Of a stretch of 33,947 bases of DNA, positions 11,946 to 19,302 are shown piece after piece. Source of the stretch: Spirochaetales bacterium (GTDB lineage: Bacteria; Spirochaetota; Spirochaetia; JAIPGG01); the NCBI GenBank assembly GCA_021736255.1, contig JAIPGG010000019.1, forward strand, positions 1 to 33,947, written 5' to 3'. Under the pieces are notes generated by a model, which did no database searches, was not told the origin of the DNA, and saw only the letters and a list, made by a program, of their open reading frames with translations. The position numbers and the translations under genes are program-made. Every line of letters begins with the position of its first letter. Position 1 is the first letter of the stretch.

Positions 11946-12953
11946 GTGGAAGAATTCGTAGACGAAGCTGTGATAGAAGTCTCTTCCGGTAAGGGGGGAG
12001 ACGGCTCGGTATCGTTTCGCCGGGAAAAGTATGTTCCCAAGGGCGGTCCCGACGGGGGCGACGGCGGAAACGGCGGGAATGTCCTCTTTCAGGTAGACAG
12101 CTCGATAAAAACCCTGTATCAACTCAGAACGAATCCTCACATCAAGGCGAAAAACGGGCTTCCCGGAATGGGGAAGCGGCGCCATGGAAAGCAGGGCGAT
12201 CATGCTGTTGTCCGGGTCCCTCCGGGTACGGTTGTCCGTGACGAGGAAACGGGCATGTTTCTCAGGGACCTGGTAAAAGAGGGAGAGACCTGGCAGGTAC
12301 TCAAAGGGGGCAGAGGAGGCTGGGGAAACTGGCACTTTCGAAGCTCCACCCGACAGACTCCCCGTTTTGCCAAACCCGGACTTCCCGGCGATACCCTCCG
12401 CTTGCGCGTAGAGCTTCGGATCATCGCCGACGTAGGCCTGGTCGGTTTTCCGAACGCCGGGAAATCAACCCTCTTGTCGGTAGTTACCGGCGCCCACCCC
12501 AAGATTGCCGGCTATCCCTTTACTACCAAGGTGCCGAATCTCGGCATTCTTTACACCGGCGGAAGGGAGCTGATCCTTGCCGATATCCCGGGAATTATCG
12601 AAGGCGCGGCAGAGGGTGCCGGTTTGGGGCTGCAATTTCTCCGGCACATAACCCGGACCCGGGTTCTTGTCTTCCTGATAGATCTTTCGGAGGATAACTT
12701 TATCGATCATTTTCCGGTACTTCTCCAGGAGATGGAGGCCTTCTCTGCAGACCTTTTGGAAAAACCGAGACTCGTAGCGGCGAGCAAACTCGATCTTGCC
12801 GAGAGCGGAGAACGTATGGATGAGCTGAAACAATCTCTTCCCTCAGAAAGAGTGCTCGGGATCTCATCGGCGGCGCGCATCGGTTTCTCCGAGTTCGAAC
12901 GGGCACTGACCGAACTCATCAAAGAAGCCGGAACAGGAGAGCAGGAAAAATGA
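11946..12953 (+). CDS. obgE: Obg/CgtA GTPase
   Basis: Essential GTPase that acts in 50S subunit assembly and stress signalling. The Gly-rich Obg fold fills the first ~155 residues (SGKGGDGSVSFRREKYVPKG, PDGGDGGNGGNV). The G domain has G1 GFPNAGKS at 167-174 and G3 DIPGIIEGA starting at 213, with VAASKLDL as G4. The C-terminal extension found in some Obg proteins is absent, and 335 residues is a common length. The start is GTG 11946, with no clear Shine-Dalgarno in the 38-base gap after rpmA. It overlaps nadD by four bases. Confidence 0.96.
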   Translation: MEEFVDEAVIEVSSGKGGDGSVSFRREKYVPKGGPDGGDGGNGGNVLFQVDSSIKTLYQLRTNPHIKAKNGLPGMGKRRHGKQGDHAVVRVPPGTVVRDEETGMFLRDLVKEGETWQVLKGGRGGWGNWHFRSSTRQTPRFAKPGLPGDTLRLRVELRIIADVGLVGFPNAGKSTLLSVVTGAHPKIAGYPFTTKVPNLGILYTGGRELILADIPGIIEGAAEGAGLGLQFLRHITRTRVLVFLIDLSEDNFIDHFPVLLQEMEAFSADLLEKPRLVAASKLDLAESGERMDELKQSLPSERVLGISSAARIGFSEFERALTELIKEAGTGEQEK

Positions 12954-13555
12954 AGGCGGCGATCCTGGGGGGGACCTTTAATCCACCGCATATCGGGCAT
13001 CTCTACCTCGCCGAAGAGGTGCACAAGCTTGGTTACGATTCGGTATTTCTCGTCCCGGCGCACTGGCCTGCCCACAAGCCCCAGCCCACAGGTCCAACTC
13101 CTTCCCAGCGGATAGAAATGCTCGAACAGGCTGCGGGCCAGGTTCCCTATTTTCGAGTCGAAAGCTGTGAAATAGATCGAGGCGGGACCTCCTACACCAT
13201 TGAAACGGTTCACTATCTGCTCGAGCACTATCGGATCGAAGGCCGTCCGGCCTTGGTTGTAGGTGATGACTTGGCCGAGGGATTTTCCGGCTGGAAACGA
13301 GTGGATGAGCTGGCACAGCAGGTCGATTTTCTTGTCGCCAGAAGAAGCAGGAAAGAGGGATCAGCGACCTTTCCCTATCCTCATACGAGGATCGAAAACA
13401 TCTTTTTGCCGATTTCGTCACGGGATATCCGTCGCAGGGTAGCCGAATCCCGTGCATTCCGCTATCTGGTCTGTGAACCGGTCTATCAATATATCGTGAA
13501 GGAGGGTTTGTACGCCCTCGAAACAAATCAGGAGGAAAAAAACGGTTTTGAATGA
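12950..13555 (+). CDS. nadD: nicotinate-mononucleotide adenylyltransferase
   Basis: Joins ATP and nicotinate mononucleotide to make deamido-NAD in NAD synthesis. The nucleotidyltransferase motif GGTFNPPHIGH covers residues 7-17. The C-terminal SSRDIRRRV matches the family's ISSTxIRxR phosphate-binding motif. Length is 201 residues. ATGA overlap with obgE couples translation. The stop overlaps the yqeK start. The nadD-yqeK-rsfS order is widely conserved. Confidence 0.95.
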   Translation: MKAAILGGTFNPPHIGHLYLAEEVHKLGYDSVFLVPAHWPAHKPQPTGPTPSQRIEMLEQAAGQVPYFRVESCEIDRGGTSYTIETVHYLLEHYRIEGRPALVVGDDLAEGFSGWKRVDELAQQVDFLVARRSRKEGSATFPYPHTRIENIFLPISSRDIRRRVAESRAFRYLVCEPVYQYIVKEGLYALETNQEEKNGFE

Positions 13556-14108
13556 CTACTTGCGCTATCTTCGGAAGAACCTGAGCTTTGAGCGCTACAC
13601 ACATTCCCTCCGAACAGCAGAACTTGCCCGAGTACTGGCGCAGGAGAACGGAGTGGACCCCGAAGATGCTTATCTGGCAGCCCTTCTCCATGATATTGCC
13701 CGGGACCTGCCCGTAGAGAGGCTGGAGGAACTGGCCGGGCAGGACGGCAAACCCTTCCGTGACTTCGAACGGGAGAAGCCGGTAATGCTCCACGGCCGGG
13801 CCGGGGCGGTCCTGATTGAACAGCTGTTTGGGATCGAAGACAAATCAATTCTCGAAGCGGTCAGGAATCACACGACCGGCAGTCCCGGTATGGACTCACT
13901 TTCTAAGATCGTCTATGTAGCGGATACCATCGAACCGGGACGAAAGCACATCAGCCGGGAGGATTTTACCCGGTATCGAAAGATGAGCATGAACGAACTC
14001 TTGTGCCGGCTGCTTGAGGAGAGTTTCGCTCATCTGGGTTCAAAGGGAAATGCAGTTGCACAGCCTGCTTTGGATTTATACAATGAACTCTCGCGGGTAA
14101 CTCAGTGA
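13548..14108 (+). CDS. yqeK: YqeK-family HD phosphohydrolase
   Basis: HD-domain hydrolase; characterised YqeK proteins cleave diadenosine tetraphosphate symmetrically. Metal-binding residues are visible: His19 (RYTHSLRTAEL), His48-Asp49 (ALLHDIARD), the downstream MLHGRAGA histidine, and YVADTIEPGR near the C terminus. Length is 186 residues. The start is TTG 13548, which has AGGAGG about 12 bases upstream and overlaps the nadD end. It ends 1-4 bases into the next gene. Confidence 0.92.
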   Translation: MNDYLRYLRKNLSFERYTHSLRTAELARVLAQENGVDPEDAYLAALLHDIARDLPVERLEELAGQDGKPFRDFEREKPVMLHGRAGAVLIEQLFGIEDKSILEAVRNHTTGSPGMDSLSKIVYVADTIEPGRKHISREDFTRYRKMSMNELLCRLLEESFAHLGSKGNAVAQPALDLYNELSRVTQ

Positions 14109-15283
14109 AGCGGAGTAAATCATTCGACAGAGGACTTTTTTTCCTCATCCCTATTGTAGGGTTGGTCGTTGCAACAGCAGTCTTCCTCTACATCCAGACC
14201 AGAACCGACAGGGTAACCGAATCGATCCAGGAAAACGAGGCTATTACCATGGCTTTTGTTTTTCTTGATGACGGGTCGATCGAGGCAACAGAGGTGGTAA
14301 TGTATCACCCGGGGTCGAAAAATGCCGCAATTCTGGACATTCCCTCCAATGTTGGAATGTTGATCGAGAAGTTGAACCGGGTCGATCGCATCGAACGGGT
14401 CTATCAAGAAGAGGGGCGGGATGCGTACATCGAAAAACTGGAAGAACTGACCGGGCTCAATATTCCCTTTGTTATGGAAATGAACATGCAGGATTTTACC
14501 CGTATAGTCGATCTTCTCGGAGGGCTGGAACTCTTTATTCCCAATCCGATAGAGGTCCGTTTTGACGATGAGATCATCCTCCTGCCGTCGGGGAATGTCA
14601 GGCTCGACGGTGCAAAAGCCCGCACCTATATGTCTTTCAGTCTGCCCGATGAGGGTACCATCGAGCGGGTAAACAGAAAACAGAAAACCATCCAGTCGTT
14701 TTTACGGAGACTGCCCGAACTCGACGATACATTCCAGAAGCGGGGATTTACTCAGACCTTCTTTGATAATTTGGAAACCAATCTTGGACACGATGCGTTG
14801 CTGAGTTTTATCGACAGCCTCGGAGAACTCCATTCGGAACAGATCATTTTCCAACGAGTCCTCGGTGTACAGAGGGAAGTGGATGAACAACAGCTGTTGT
14901 TTCCCCACTATGAAGGGAAGCTGCTCAAGGAAACCGTTTCCCGGACAAAGGAGACCCTCAAACGCAGCGGCACCGCAGTCGAGAGTGAACTCATTACCTC
15001 CGTAAAAATCCTCAACGGTACGACAAAGAACGGGCTTGCAAGCCGGACGGCTCAGCTTCTCGAGAGCTTCGGATACGAGGTAGCACACATCGGCAATGCC
15101 GAAAAAAATGATACGGAACACACGATGATTATTGATAATAGGGGAAACCGGGATCTGGCCAGGGAACTGGCCGATCGAATACGCTGTAACAGAATTTTCA
15201 GCCAGGCCGATCCACTCGGAGAGCAGGCTGATATAACCCTCATTTTGGGACAGGATTTTGATGGACGATATTGTGAAGAGTAA
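14105..15283 (+). CDS. LytR-CpsA-Psr (LCP) family membrane protein with LytR_C domain
   Basis: LCP proteins transfer glycopolymers onto cell-envelope acceptors. A basic N terminus (KRSKSFDR) is followed by one membrane segment at about residues 11-30, giving a periplasmic body. The LCP core is recognisable (VMYHPGSKNAAILDIPSNV, FTRIVDLLGGLELFIPNPI, RLDGAKARTYMSF, RVNRKQKTIQSFL). The C-terminal region VKILNGTTKNGLASRTAQLL is a LytR_C domain. The usual arginine/aspartate-rich start of the LCP core looks reduced. The start is GTG 14105, overlapping yqeK. It overlaps rsfS by 23 bases. The substrate in a spirochaete, which lacks teichoic acid, is unknown. Confidence 0.82.
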   Translation: MKRSKSFDRGLFFLIPIVGLVVATAVFLYIQTRTDRVTESIQENEAITMAFVFLDDGSIEATEVVMYHPGSKNAAILDIPSNVGMLIEKLNRVDRIERVYQEEGRDAYIEKLEELTGLNIPFVMEMNMQDFTRIVDLLGGLELFIPNPIEVRFDDEIILLPSGNVRLDGAKARTYMSFSLPDEGTIERVNRKQKTIQSFLRRLPELDDTFQKRGFTQTFFDNLETNLGHDALLSFIDSLGELHSEQIIFQRVLGVQREVDEQQLLFPHYEGKLLKETVSRTKETLKRSGTAVESELITSVKILNGTTKNGLASRTAQLLESFGYEVAHIGNAEKNDTEHTMIIDNRGNRDLARELADRIRCNRIFSQADPLGEQADITLILGQDFDGRYCEE

Positions 15284-15647
15284 AGCTCTCGCCGTGGAAA
15301 CGGCCAAACTGTTGACCGAACATAAGGCAAAAGAGGTCAACGCCCTCTACATCGGTGATATATCAAGTTTCACCGACTGTTTTGTAATCGGTACCTTTAC
15401 CAGCCAGGGCCATTTGAAGGGACTGGTTCGACACTTGAAGGAGTATCTTGCCCGAAACCATTTGAGTCCGGTCCACAAACACAGGAAGATAGAATCAGAG
15501 AATTGGGTGCTCATAGACTGTGGACGAATTGTGATTCATCTCCTGAATGAAGAAAGCCGAACCTTCTATGAGTTGGAAAAATTGTGGCACTCCGGTGAAA
15601 CGATTTATTCGGAAGAACGGGTTCATTCTCCCTCGAGATCGTCGTAA
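15261..15647 (+). CDS. rsfS: ribosomal silencing factor RsfS
   Basis: Binds L14 on the 50S subunit and blocks subunit joining during slow growth. It shows the family pattern DISSFTDCFVIGT, then NWVLIDCGRIVIHLLNEESRTFYELEKLW. Length is 128 residues. ATG 15261 has GGGACAGGA five bases upstream; an adjacent in-frame TTG at 15258 is less well placed. The last 25 bases are antisense to the end of the acidic minus-strand gene. Confidence 0.95.
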   Translation: MDDIVKSKALAVETAKLLTEHKAKEVNALYIGDISSFTDCFVIGTFTSQGHLKGLVRHLKEYLARNHLSPVHKHRKIESENWVLIDCGRIVIHLLNEESRTFYELEKLWHSGETIYSEERVHSPSRSS

Positions 15648-15901
15648 TCTAAATCGTCGTTGTACTCGAAATCGTCGTCATCGAGGAAATCATCATCCTC
15701 TTCGTCGTCTGAAAAGTCATCCAGGTTGTTTAAATTCTCATCTTCCTCAAAGGCATCGTCTTCGATTAAATCGTCATCGAAATCATCGTCATACTCGGTA
15801 TCATAATCATCGAAATCATCGTAGAATTCTTCATCCCCGTCGGCATTCTCTTCGGAATCCTCCGACAGGAACGGACCCCACTGTGTTTCATCTTCGGCCA
15901 T
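15623..15901 (-). CDS. extremely acidic small protein, unknown function
   Basis: I do not recognise a family. The 92-residue product, starting MAEDETQWGPF, contains about 51 Asp or Glu (34 Asp, 17 Glu), no Lys, Arg, His or Cys, and regularly spaced Phe, Tyr and Leu. It should be intrinsically disordered, with a net charge near -51. That it is a real gene is supported by a GGGAG ribosome site six bases before the ATG at 15901 and a TTGACA promoter upstream. A TTG at 15907 is a poorer start. The 3' end overlaps rsfS by 25 bases. It could be a nucleic-acid mimic, a chaperone for basic proteins, or a metal-binding polyanion; none of these is shown. Confidence 0.72.
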   Translation of the reverse strand: MAEDETQWGPFLSEDSEENADGDEEFYDDFDDYDTEYDDDFDDDLIEDDAFEEDENLNNLDDFSDDEEDDDFLDDDDFEYNDDLDYDDLEGE

Positions 15902-15938
15902 GGACAACTCCCGCGATAGCGATGTGATTTATAGTAGT

Positions 15939-15968
15939 ACTCTACGGGGAAGCCGATGAAACTGTCAA
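15939..15968 (-). promoter_or_regulatory. sigma-70 promoter of the acidic-protein gene
   Basis: On the minus strand, a perfect TTGACA (15963-15968) is followed after 18 bases by TAGAGT (15939-15944). A TATAAA at 15928-15933 is an alternative -10. Either choice gives a leader of 20-31 bases containing GGGAG. Confidence 0.55.
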
Positions 15969-16001
15969 CATTCATTTCGAAGTTCCGGACTACTTTTCTC
16001 T

Positions 16002-16469
16002 CTATTGTGCCCCGAAGAATGCGTCGAGGCCGGTTGTATCGTCGATACTGATGCGGCAGATCGTTGATTCCCGTATGGAACTGATATCACTGTTCAGATT
16101 GCTCCCGGTCATAATTGTCGGGGGAGTAATATTGGTGTTTATCCCCGATTTTTCCAGATGCATGCTGATCCGCCCCGCCAGCTGATTGGTCAATTCCGTC
16201 AGAGTGGATGTCTGAAAGGGACCGAAACCCTCTCCCTCCGGTTCCATGCCGAGGAGTTTGCTGATAATAGAGATAAAACTGATTACCTCTTCCTTATCCC
16301 CCTGGAACTGGAGAAAACCGTGAAGCTCGCCGGTAAATCCTACCGATGCGATTACATCATATTCCGGTCGTGGCGCTTCTATCTCTTTTACAAGAACCGG
16401 ATCGACCCCCATTTCGTTGAACACCTCGGAAGCCGCAGTCAAAACGGCCGCATGTACTTTCTCTATCAT
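16002..16469 (-). CDS. cheX: CheX-type chemotaxis phosphatase
   Basis: Members of the CheC/CheX/FliY group dephosphorylate CheY-P. The family signature (D/S)xxxExxN is met by Ser88-Glu92-Asn95 (STLTELTNQLAG), with Pro117 about 22 residues later in NITPPTIMTG. Length is 155 residues with the ATG at 16469, a family-like start MIEKVHAAVLTAA. A GTG at 16490 would add seven residues, but it lies inside the promoter. It is a lone chemotaxis gene between rsfS and ispE, about 10 kb from the cheA operon, facing the other way from its neighbours. The acidic-protein gene follows it on the same strand after 100 bases with its own promoter. Confidence 0.8.
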   Translation of the reverse strand: MIEKVHAAVLTAASEVFNEMGVDPVLVKEIEAPRPEYDVIASVGFTGELHGFLQFQGDKEEVISFISIISKLLGMEPEGEGFGPFQTSTLTELTNQLAGRISMHLEKSGINTNITPPTIMTGSNLNSDISSIRESTICRISIDDTTGLDAFFGAQ

Positions 16470-16476
16470 GCATGGA

Positions 16477-16504
16477 AGTATAATAATCACGTGTCCTGTG
16501 TCAA
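16477..16504 (-). promoter_or_regulatory. sigma-70 promoter of cheX, probably leaderless
   Basis: On the minus strand, TTGACA (16499-16504), 16-base spacer, TATACT (16477-16482): 11 of 12 consensus positions. The predicted start of transcription is at about 16470, one base before the cheX ATG at 16469. Confidence 0.7.
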
Positions 16505-16556
16505 ATTTTCTCCGAATGCCGTGGAAAAAACGTCAAACCGCTGTATGATCTCCCAT

Positions 16557-16584
16557 TTGACAGAATCATACATTTGAGTATAAG
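16557..16584 (+). promoter_or_regulatory. sigma-70 promoter of the ispE-spoVG operon, near-leaderless
   Basis: TTGACA (16557-16562), 16-base spacer, TATAAG (16579-16584): 11 of 12 consensus positions. The predicted start of transcription is at about 16591, five bases ahead of the ispE ATG at 16596, with no room for a Shine-Dalgarno. It points away from the cheX promoter. Confidence 0.7.
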
Positions 16585-16595
16585 ATTGCACTACT

Positions 16596-17486
16596 ATGGA
16601 GAGGATGGTGACCGTCCTGTCTCCGGCGAAGGTCAATCTTCACCTCGATGTTCGGGGGAAACGGGCGGACGGGTTCCATGCATTGGTATCCATCTTCCAA
16701 ATGGTCGGCCTTTATGACCGGATAACTCTTCGCTCTTTGAAATCAACCTCAGGCTGCTCGGTTTTGGGTGAACTTCCGTTTTCACGGACGCAGAATACCA
16801 TCACACAGGCGGTGGATGAATTCCGCCGAATTGCCGGTTTTGATGATGGGCTGGAGATAACGGTAGAGAAACGCATACCTGTCGGAAGCGGTCTGGGAGG
16901 CGGGTCAAGCAACGCCGCATCTACCCTGCTGGCTCTCAACCGGCTGAGCGGAATATCCTGTACAACAAAAAAGCTGCATAAAGCTGCAGCGGCCGTCGGC
17001 AGTGATGTTCCTTTCTTTCTTTATTCAGCCTTGGCACTGGTAACCGGAAGGGGGGATCATGTATTTCCCCTCGACGACGCCGGTGAATTCTGGCTGCTCA
17101 TGATCTTTCCGGACCTCCGGATTGATACGGCACAAGCCTATTCCTGGCTGAGAGCCGGCATGGTTACGGATCAACGGATTCATGAAACCGGAATCCTTCA
17201 TCGGCTTTCCGATCAATATCGGAATATTCCGCCGGCTGAATGGCGGTTTCATAATTCTTTCTCCTCCGTGTTGTATGACCGGTATCCCAGGTACCGACGG
17301 ATCGAAGAGGATCTGTATAGACAGGGTGCCGATTTTGTGTCCATATCCGGGAGTGGTTCTACCATGTATGGGGTATTTGCCACATCCGAATCCGCAGAAG
17401 CCGCACAGACGGCCTTGCGGACAATGTATCCTTCTTCGGTTGTCGTACCGACATTGAAGAAGAAACCAGAGTGCATGTATCACTGA
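16596..17486 (+). CDS. ispE: 4-diphosphocytidyl-2-C-methyl-D-erythritol kinase
   Basis: GHMP-family kinase of the MEP (non-mevalonate) isoprenoid pathway. It phosphorylates the 2-hydroxyl of CDP-methylerythritol. Seen: [18 protein letters not shown] with the substrate lysine, the ATP loop [25 protein letters not shown] with the catalytic Asp, and [12 protein letters not shown] near the C terminus. Length is 296 residues. Starts at 16596, 16605 (ATG) and 16608 (GTG) are all in frame. A GGAGAGGA stretch at 16598-16605 would fit only the last, so the exact start is open. spoVG follows 25 bases later. Confidence 0.95.
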   Translation: MERMVTVLSPAKVNLHLDVRGKRADGFHALVSIFQMVGLYDRITLRSLKSTSGCSVLGELPFSRTQNTITQAVDEFRRIAGFDDGLEITVEKRIPVGSGLGGGSSNAASTLLALNRLSGISCTTKKLHKAAAAVGSDVPFFLYSALALVTGRGDHVFPLDDAGEFWLLMIFPDLRIDTAQAYSWLRAGMVTDQRIHETGILHRLSDQYRNIPPAEWRFHNSFSSVLYDRYPRYRRIEEDLYRQGADFVSISGSGSTMYGVFATSESAEAAQTALRTMYPSSVVVPTLKKKPECMYH

Positions 17487-17511
17487 TACTGCCGGGAGAA
17501 GGAGGGACTGC

Positions 17512-17802
17512 ATGGAGATTACCGATATCAGGGTTCGAAAGGTCAACAGCGAGGGGAAGCTAAAAGCCTATGTGACGGTTACCTTCGATGATTGTTTCGT
17601 TGTTCACAACGTGAAAATTATCGAAGGGAAAAGCGGTACCTTTATCGCCATGCCGAGCCGGAAAACAAAGAACGGAGAGTACAAGGATGTTGCCCACCCC
17701 ATAAATTCGGATTTCCGGGGTATGCTTCAGGAACGGATTCTCGAGGCTTATAAGGAAGCTGAAGAGCCGCCGGAAGCAGGAAGTGCAGCAGGAGACGAAT
17801 AA
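17512..17802 (+). CDS. spoVG: SpoVG regulator
   Basis: Small DNA/RNA-binding regulator, well studied in Bacillus and in Borrelia, where it binds nucleic acid. [20 protein letters not shown], the FIAMPSRKT block and [13 protein letters not shown] are diagnostic. Length is 96 residues, with a variable acidic C terminus ([15 protein letters not shown]). GAAGGAGGGA precedes the ATG at good spacing. It lies between ispE and a tRNA gene, in the order typical of spirochaetes. Confidence 0.96.
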   Translation: MEITDIRVRKVNSEGKLKAYVTVTFDDCFVVHNVKIIEGKSGTFIAMPSRKTKNGEYKDVAHPINSDFRGMLQERILEAYKEAEEPPEAGSAAGDE

Positions 17803-17824
17803 AGACGATCAATCAATCACATTT

Positions 17825-17896
17825 TGGGACGTAGGCAAGCGGTAAGCCACCGGGTTTTGGTCCCGGCATGCGCAGGTTCGAATCCTGCCGTCCCAG
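17825..17896 (+). tRNA. tRNA-Gln (anticodon TTG)
   Basis: The cloverleaf closes by eye. The acceptor stem is TGGGACG with CGTCCCA, plus discriminator G. The D arm is GGC...GCC. The anticodon stem CCGGG/CCCGG holds the loop TTTTGGT, giving TTG at positions 34-36. The T arm is GCAGG-TTCGAAT-CCTGC. Length is 72 bases and CCA is not encoded. It is 22 bases after spoVG with no promoter of its own seen, so it is probably excised from the operon transcript. Confidence 0.95.
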
Positions 17897-17915
17897 AAAA
17901 CTTCACGATAAAAAC

Positions 17916-17931
17916 CGCCGGAGTACCGGCG
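17916..17931 (+). other. hairpin between tRNA-Gln and rplY
   Basis: Perfect 6-bp stem CGCCGG/CCGGCG with AGTA loop, 20 bases after the tRNA end and 63 bases before the rplY ATG. No T-run follows, so it is not an intrinsic terminator. It may be a processing or stabilising element for the downstream mRNA. Confidence 0.45.
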
Positions 17932-17993
17932 AAACAGACAAAAGTCGAACGAAAAGAACGTATGGGAGAAGCAATAAAGGAGCTGAAGCGAAG

Positions 17994-18644
17994 ATGGAAC
18001 GCAAAACGCTTACAACAACAAAGCGAACCGACTTCCGAAAGGGAGTGAATCGCCGCCTGCGAAAAGAAGGCAAAATTCCGGCGGTTATCTACGGTCACAC
18101 TGAGCCAAGGGCCATCGCCCTGGACGAATTGGAATTCAACAGAAAATTCCACTATATGTCCGAGAATATGATCATCACTCTCAAGACCGAGGACCGTGAT
18201 TACGATGTCCTGATAAAGGATTATCAGGAAGATGTGCTGACTGAACGAATTATGCACATAGATTTCTTTGCTATCGATGAAAAGAGTGAACTTTCTGCGC
18301 GTGTACCGATTCATATCGAAGGGTCGGCCGCCGGGGTTCGCGAAGGCGGCATTCTCGAAACCTATCTGTATGAACTCGATATTCAGTGCCTGCCGAAGGA
18401 CCTTCCCGACAACATCAGCGTGGACATTAGCCCGTTGGAGATCGGCGACTCGATTCATGTCAGTGATCTCGAGGTGCCCGAAGGGGTCAAGCTGCTTCAT
18501 GAAGATGAACAGGTACTGATCCACGTATCTCATCAGCGGATAGAGGAAGAAGAGGTCGAAGAGGAAGAACTCGAAGAAGGCCTCGAAGGTGAAGAAGGTC
18601 TCGAAGGCGAAGAAGTCGAAGGCGAAGAAGAGGAGGAAGCCTGA
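17994..18644 (+). CDS. rplY: 50S ribosomal protein L25 (Ctc family), long acidic tail
   Basis: Binds 5S rRNA. It is the two-domain Ctc/TL5 form: an N-terminal L25 domain (MERKTLTTTKRTDFRKG, RLRKEGKIPAVIYGH) and the C-terminal beta domain (HIDFFAIDEKSELSARVPIHIEG, LYELDIQCLPKDLPDNISVD, LLHEDEQVLIHVSHQR). After residue ~182 it ends in a tail of about 35 residues made almost only of Glu, Gly, Val and Leu, encoded by GAA/GAG repeats. I start at ATG 17994, which has AAGGAG 11 bases ahead; the frame is open further upstream into the tRNA but that part is not protein-like. Length is 216 residues. The last 56 bases overlap pth in another frame. Confidence 0.95.
   Translation: MERKTLTTTKRTDFRKGVNRRLRKEGKIPAVIYGHTEPRAIALDELEFNRKFHYMSENMIITLKTEDRDYDVLIKDYQEDVLTERIMHIDFFAIDEKSELSARVPIHIEGSAAGVREGGILETYLYELDIQCLPKDLPDNISVDISPLEIGDSIHVSDLEVPEGVKLLHEDEQVLIHVSHQRIEEEEVEEEELEEGLEGEEGLEGEEVEGEEEEEA
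18582..18617 (+). repeat. 18-bp imperfect tandem repeat in the rplY tail
   Basis: Copies at 18582-18599 and 18600-18617 begin CTCGAAGGYGAAGAAG. They code LEGEEG/LEGEEV in the rplY frame. The second copy and part of the first also encode the Lys-rich start of pth in the +1 frame. Confidence 0.7.
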
Positions 18645-19302
18645 TACGGGCATTCCGAATCTCAACCGGATTCTGATCGGTCTCGGTAATCCGGGTGAAC
18701 GTTACCGGTTCACACGGCATAATGCAGGATTTCTCGTTCTCGACAAGATTGCGGAATTACGCGGCGGCCTGCGCTACCGCAGGCCGCTGTTTGCCTCATA
18801 CCGTTATGCTCTCGTTTCCTATGGGAACAACCGTTCCGGCGATGGTCAGAACGGCAATGCCGCCAGCGGGCAGAGCGGCGGCAAGCCCGGCAGCCTTGTT
18901 TGCGTCAAACCACTGACGTACATGAATCGCTCCGGAGAAGTGCTGCCTCCGCTTGCGAAACGGTTTTCCTCAGAGATGAAGCCGTGGATGGTTGTCCTCG
19001 ATACTCTCGATCTTCCGGCAGGAAAAATCAGAATCAAACAAGCCGGCGGAACCGCCGGCCACAAAGGCCTTGCTTCTCTTCTCGATTTTGCCGAATCCCC
19101 CGATTTTTTTCGACTCTATGTGGGAATAGGAAGGCCTTCCGGCGGTGTGCCGGTCGCCCGCTATGTGCTCGAAGAGCCTCGAGGCAAGGAAGCAGAGGGC
19201 TTTCGGCAGGCGATAGAAGATGCGGCGTCGGCCGCACTCCGCTTGCTGGAAGCACCGCTCGAGCAGGTTCGCAATGAAATCAATCGTCGAGAAAATTCAT
19301 AA
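18589..19302 (+). CDS. pth: peptidyl-tRNA hydrolase with Lys-rich N-terminal extension
   Basis: Frees tRNA from prematurely released peptidyl-tRNA. Family residues with the GTG 18589 start: Asn34 (IGLGNPG), His44 (RHNAGF), PLTYMNRSG, and the catalytic Asp in VVLDTLDLPAGKIR, then GGTAGHKGL, where the usual Asn after His is Lys. Length of 237 residues exceeds the usual 185-195 for two reasons. There is an N-terminal extension MKKVSKAKKSKAKKRRKPD, and a Gly/Asn/Ser-rich insert (GNNRSGDGQNGNAASGQSGG) before VCVKPLTYMN. GTG 18589 is the only ATG, GTG or TTG between the upstream stop at 18541 and the conserved core. A CTG at 18675 or an ATT start would be needed for a normal-length protein. It overlaps tilS by 29 bases. 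Confidence 0.9.
   Translation: MKKVSKAKKSKAKKRRKPDTGIPNLNRILIGLGNPGERYRFTRHNAGFLVLDKIAELRGGLRYRRPLFASYRYALVSYGNNRSGDGQNGNAASGQSGGKPGSLVCVKPLTYMNRSGEVLPPLAKRFSSEMKPWMVVLDTLDLPAGKIRIKQAGGTAGHKGLASLLDFAESPDFFRLYVGIGRPSGGVPVARYVLEEPRGKEAEGFRQAIEDAASAALRLLEAPLEQVRNEINRRENS

Noticed and set aside
15547-15927. A 126-residue, Arg/His/Asn-rich reading frame on the + strand.
   Set aside because: It is the mirror of the Asp/Glu codons of the acidic gene on the other strand. It has no Shine-Dalgarno and overlaps rsfS in another frame.
17868-17993. A longer N terminus for rplY reading back through the tRNA gene.
   Set aside because: The extra residues come from tRNA sequence. AAGGAG and a normal L25 N terminus mark ATG 17994 as the start.
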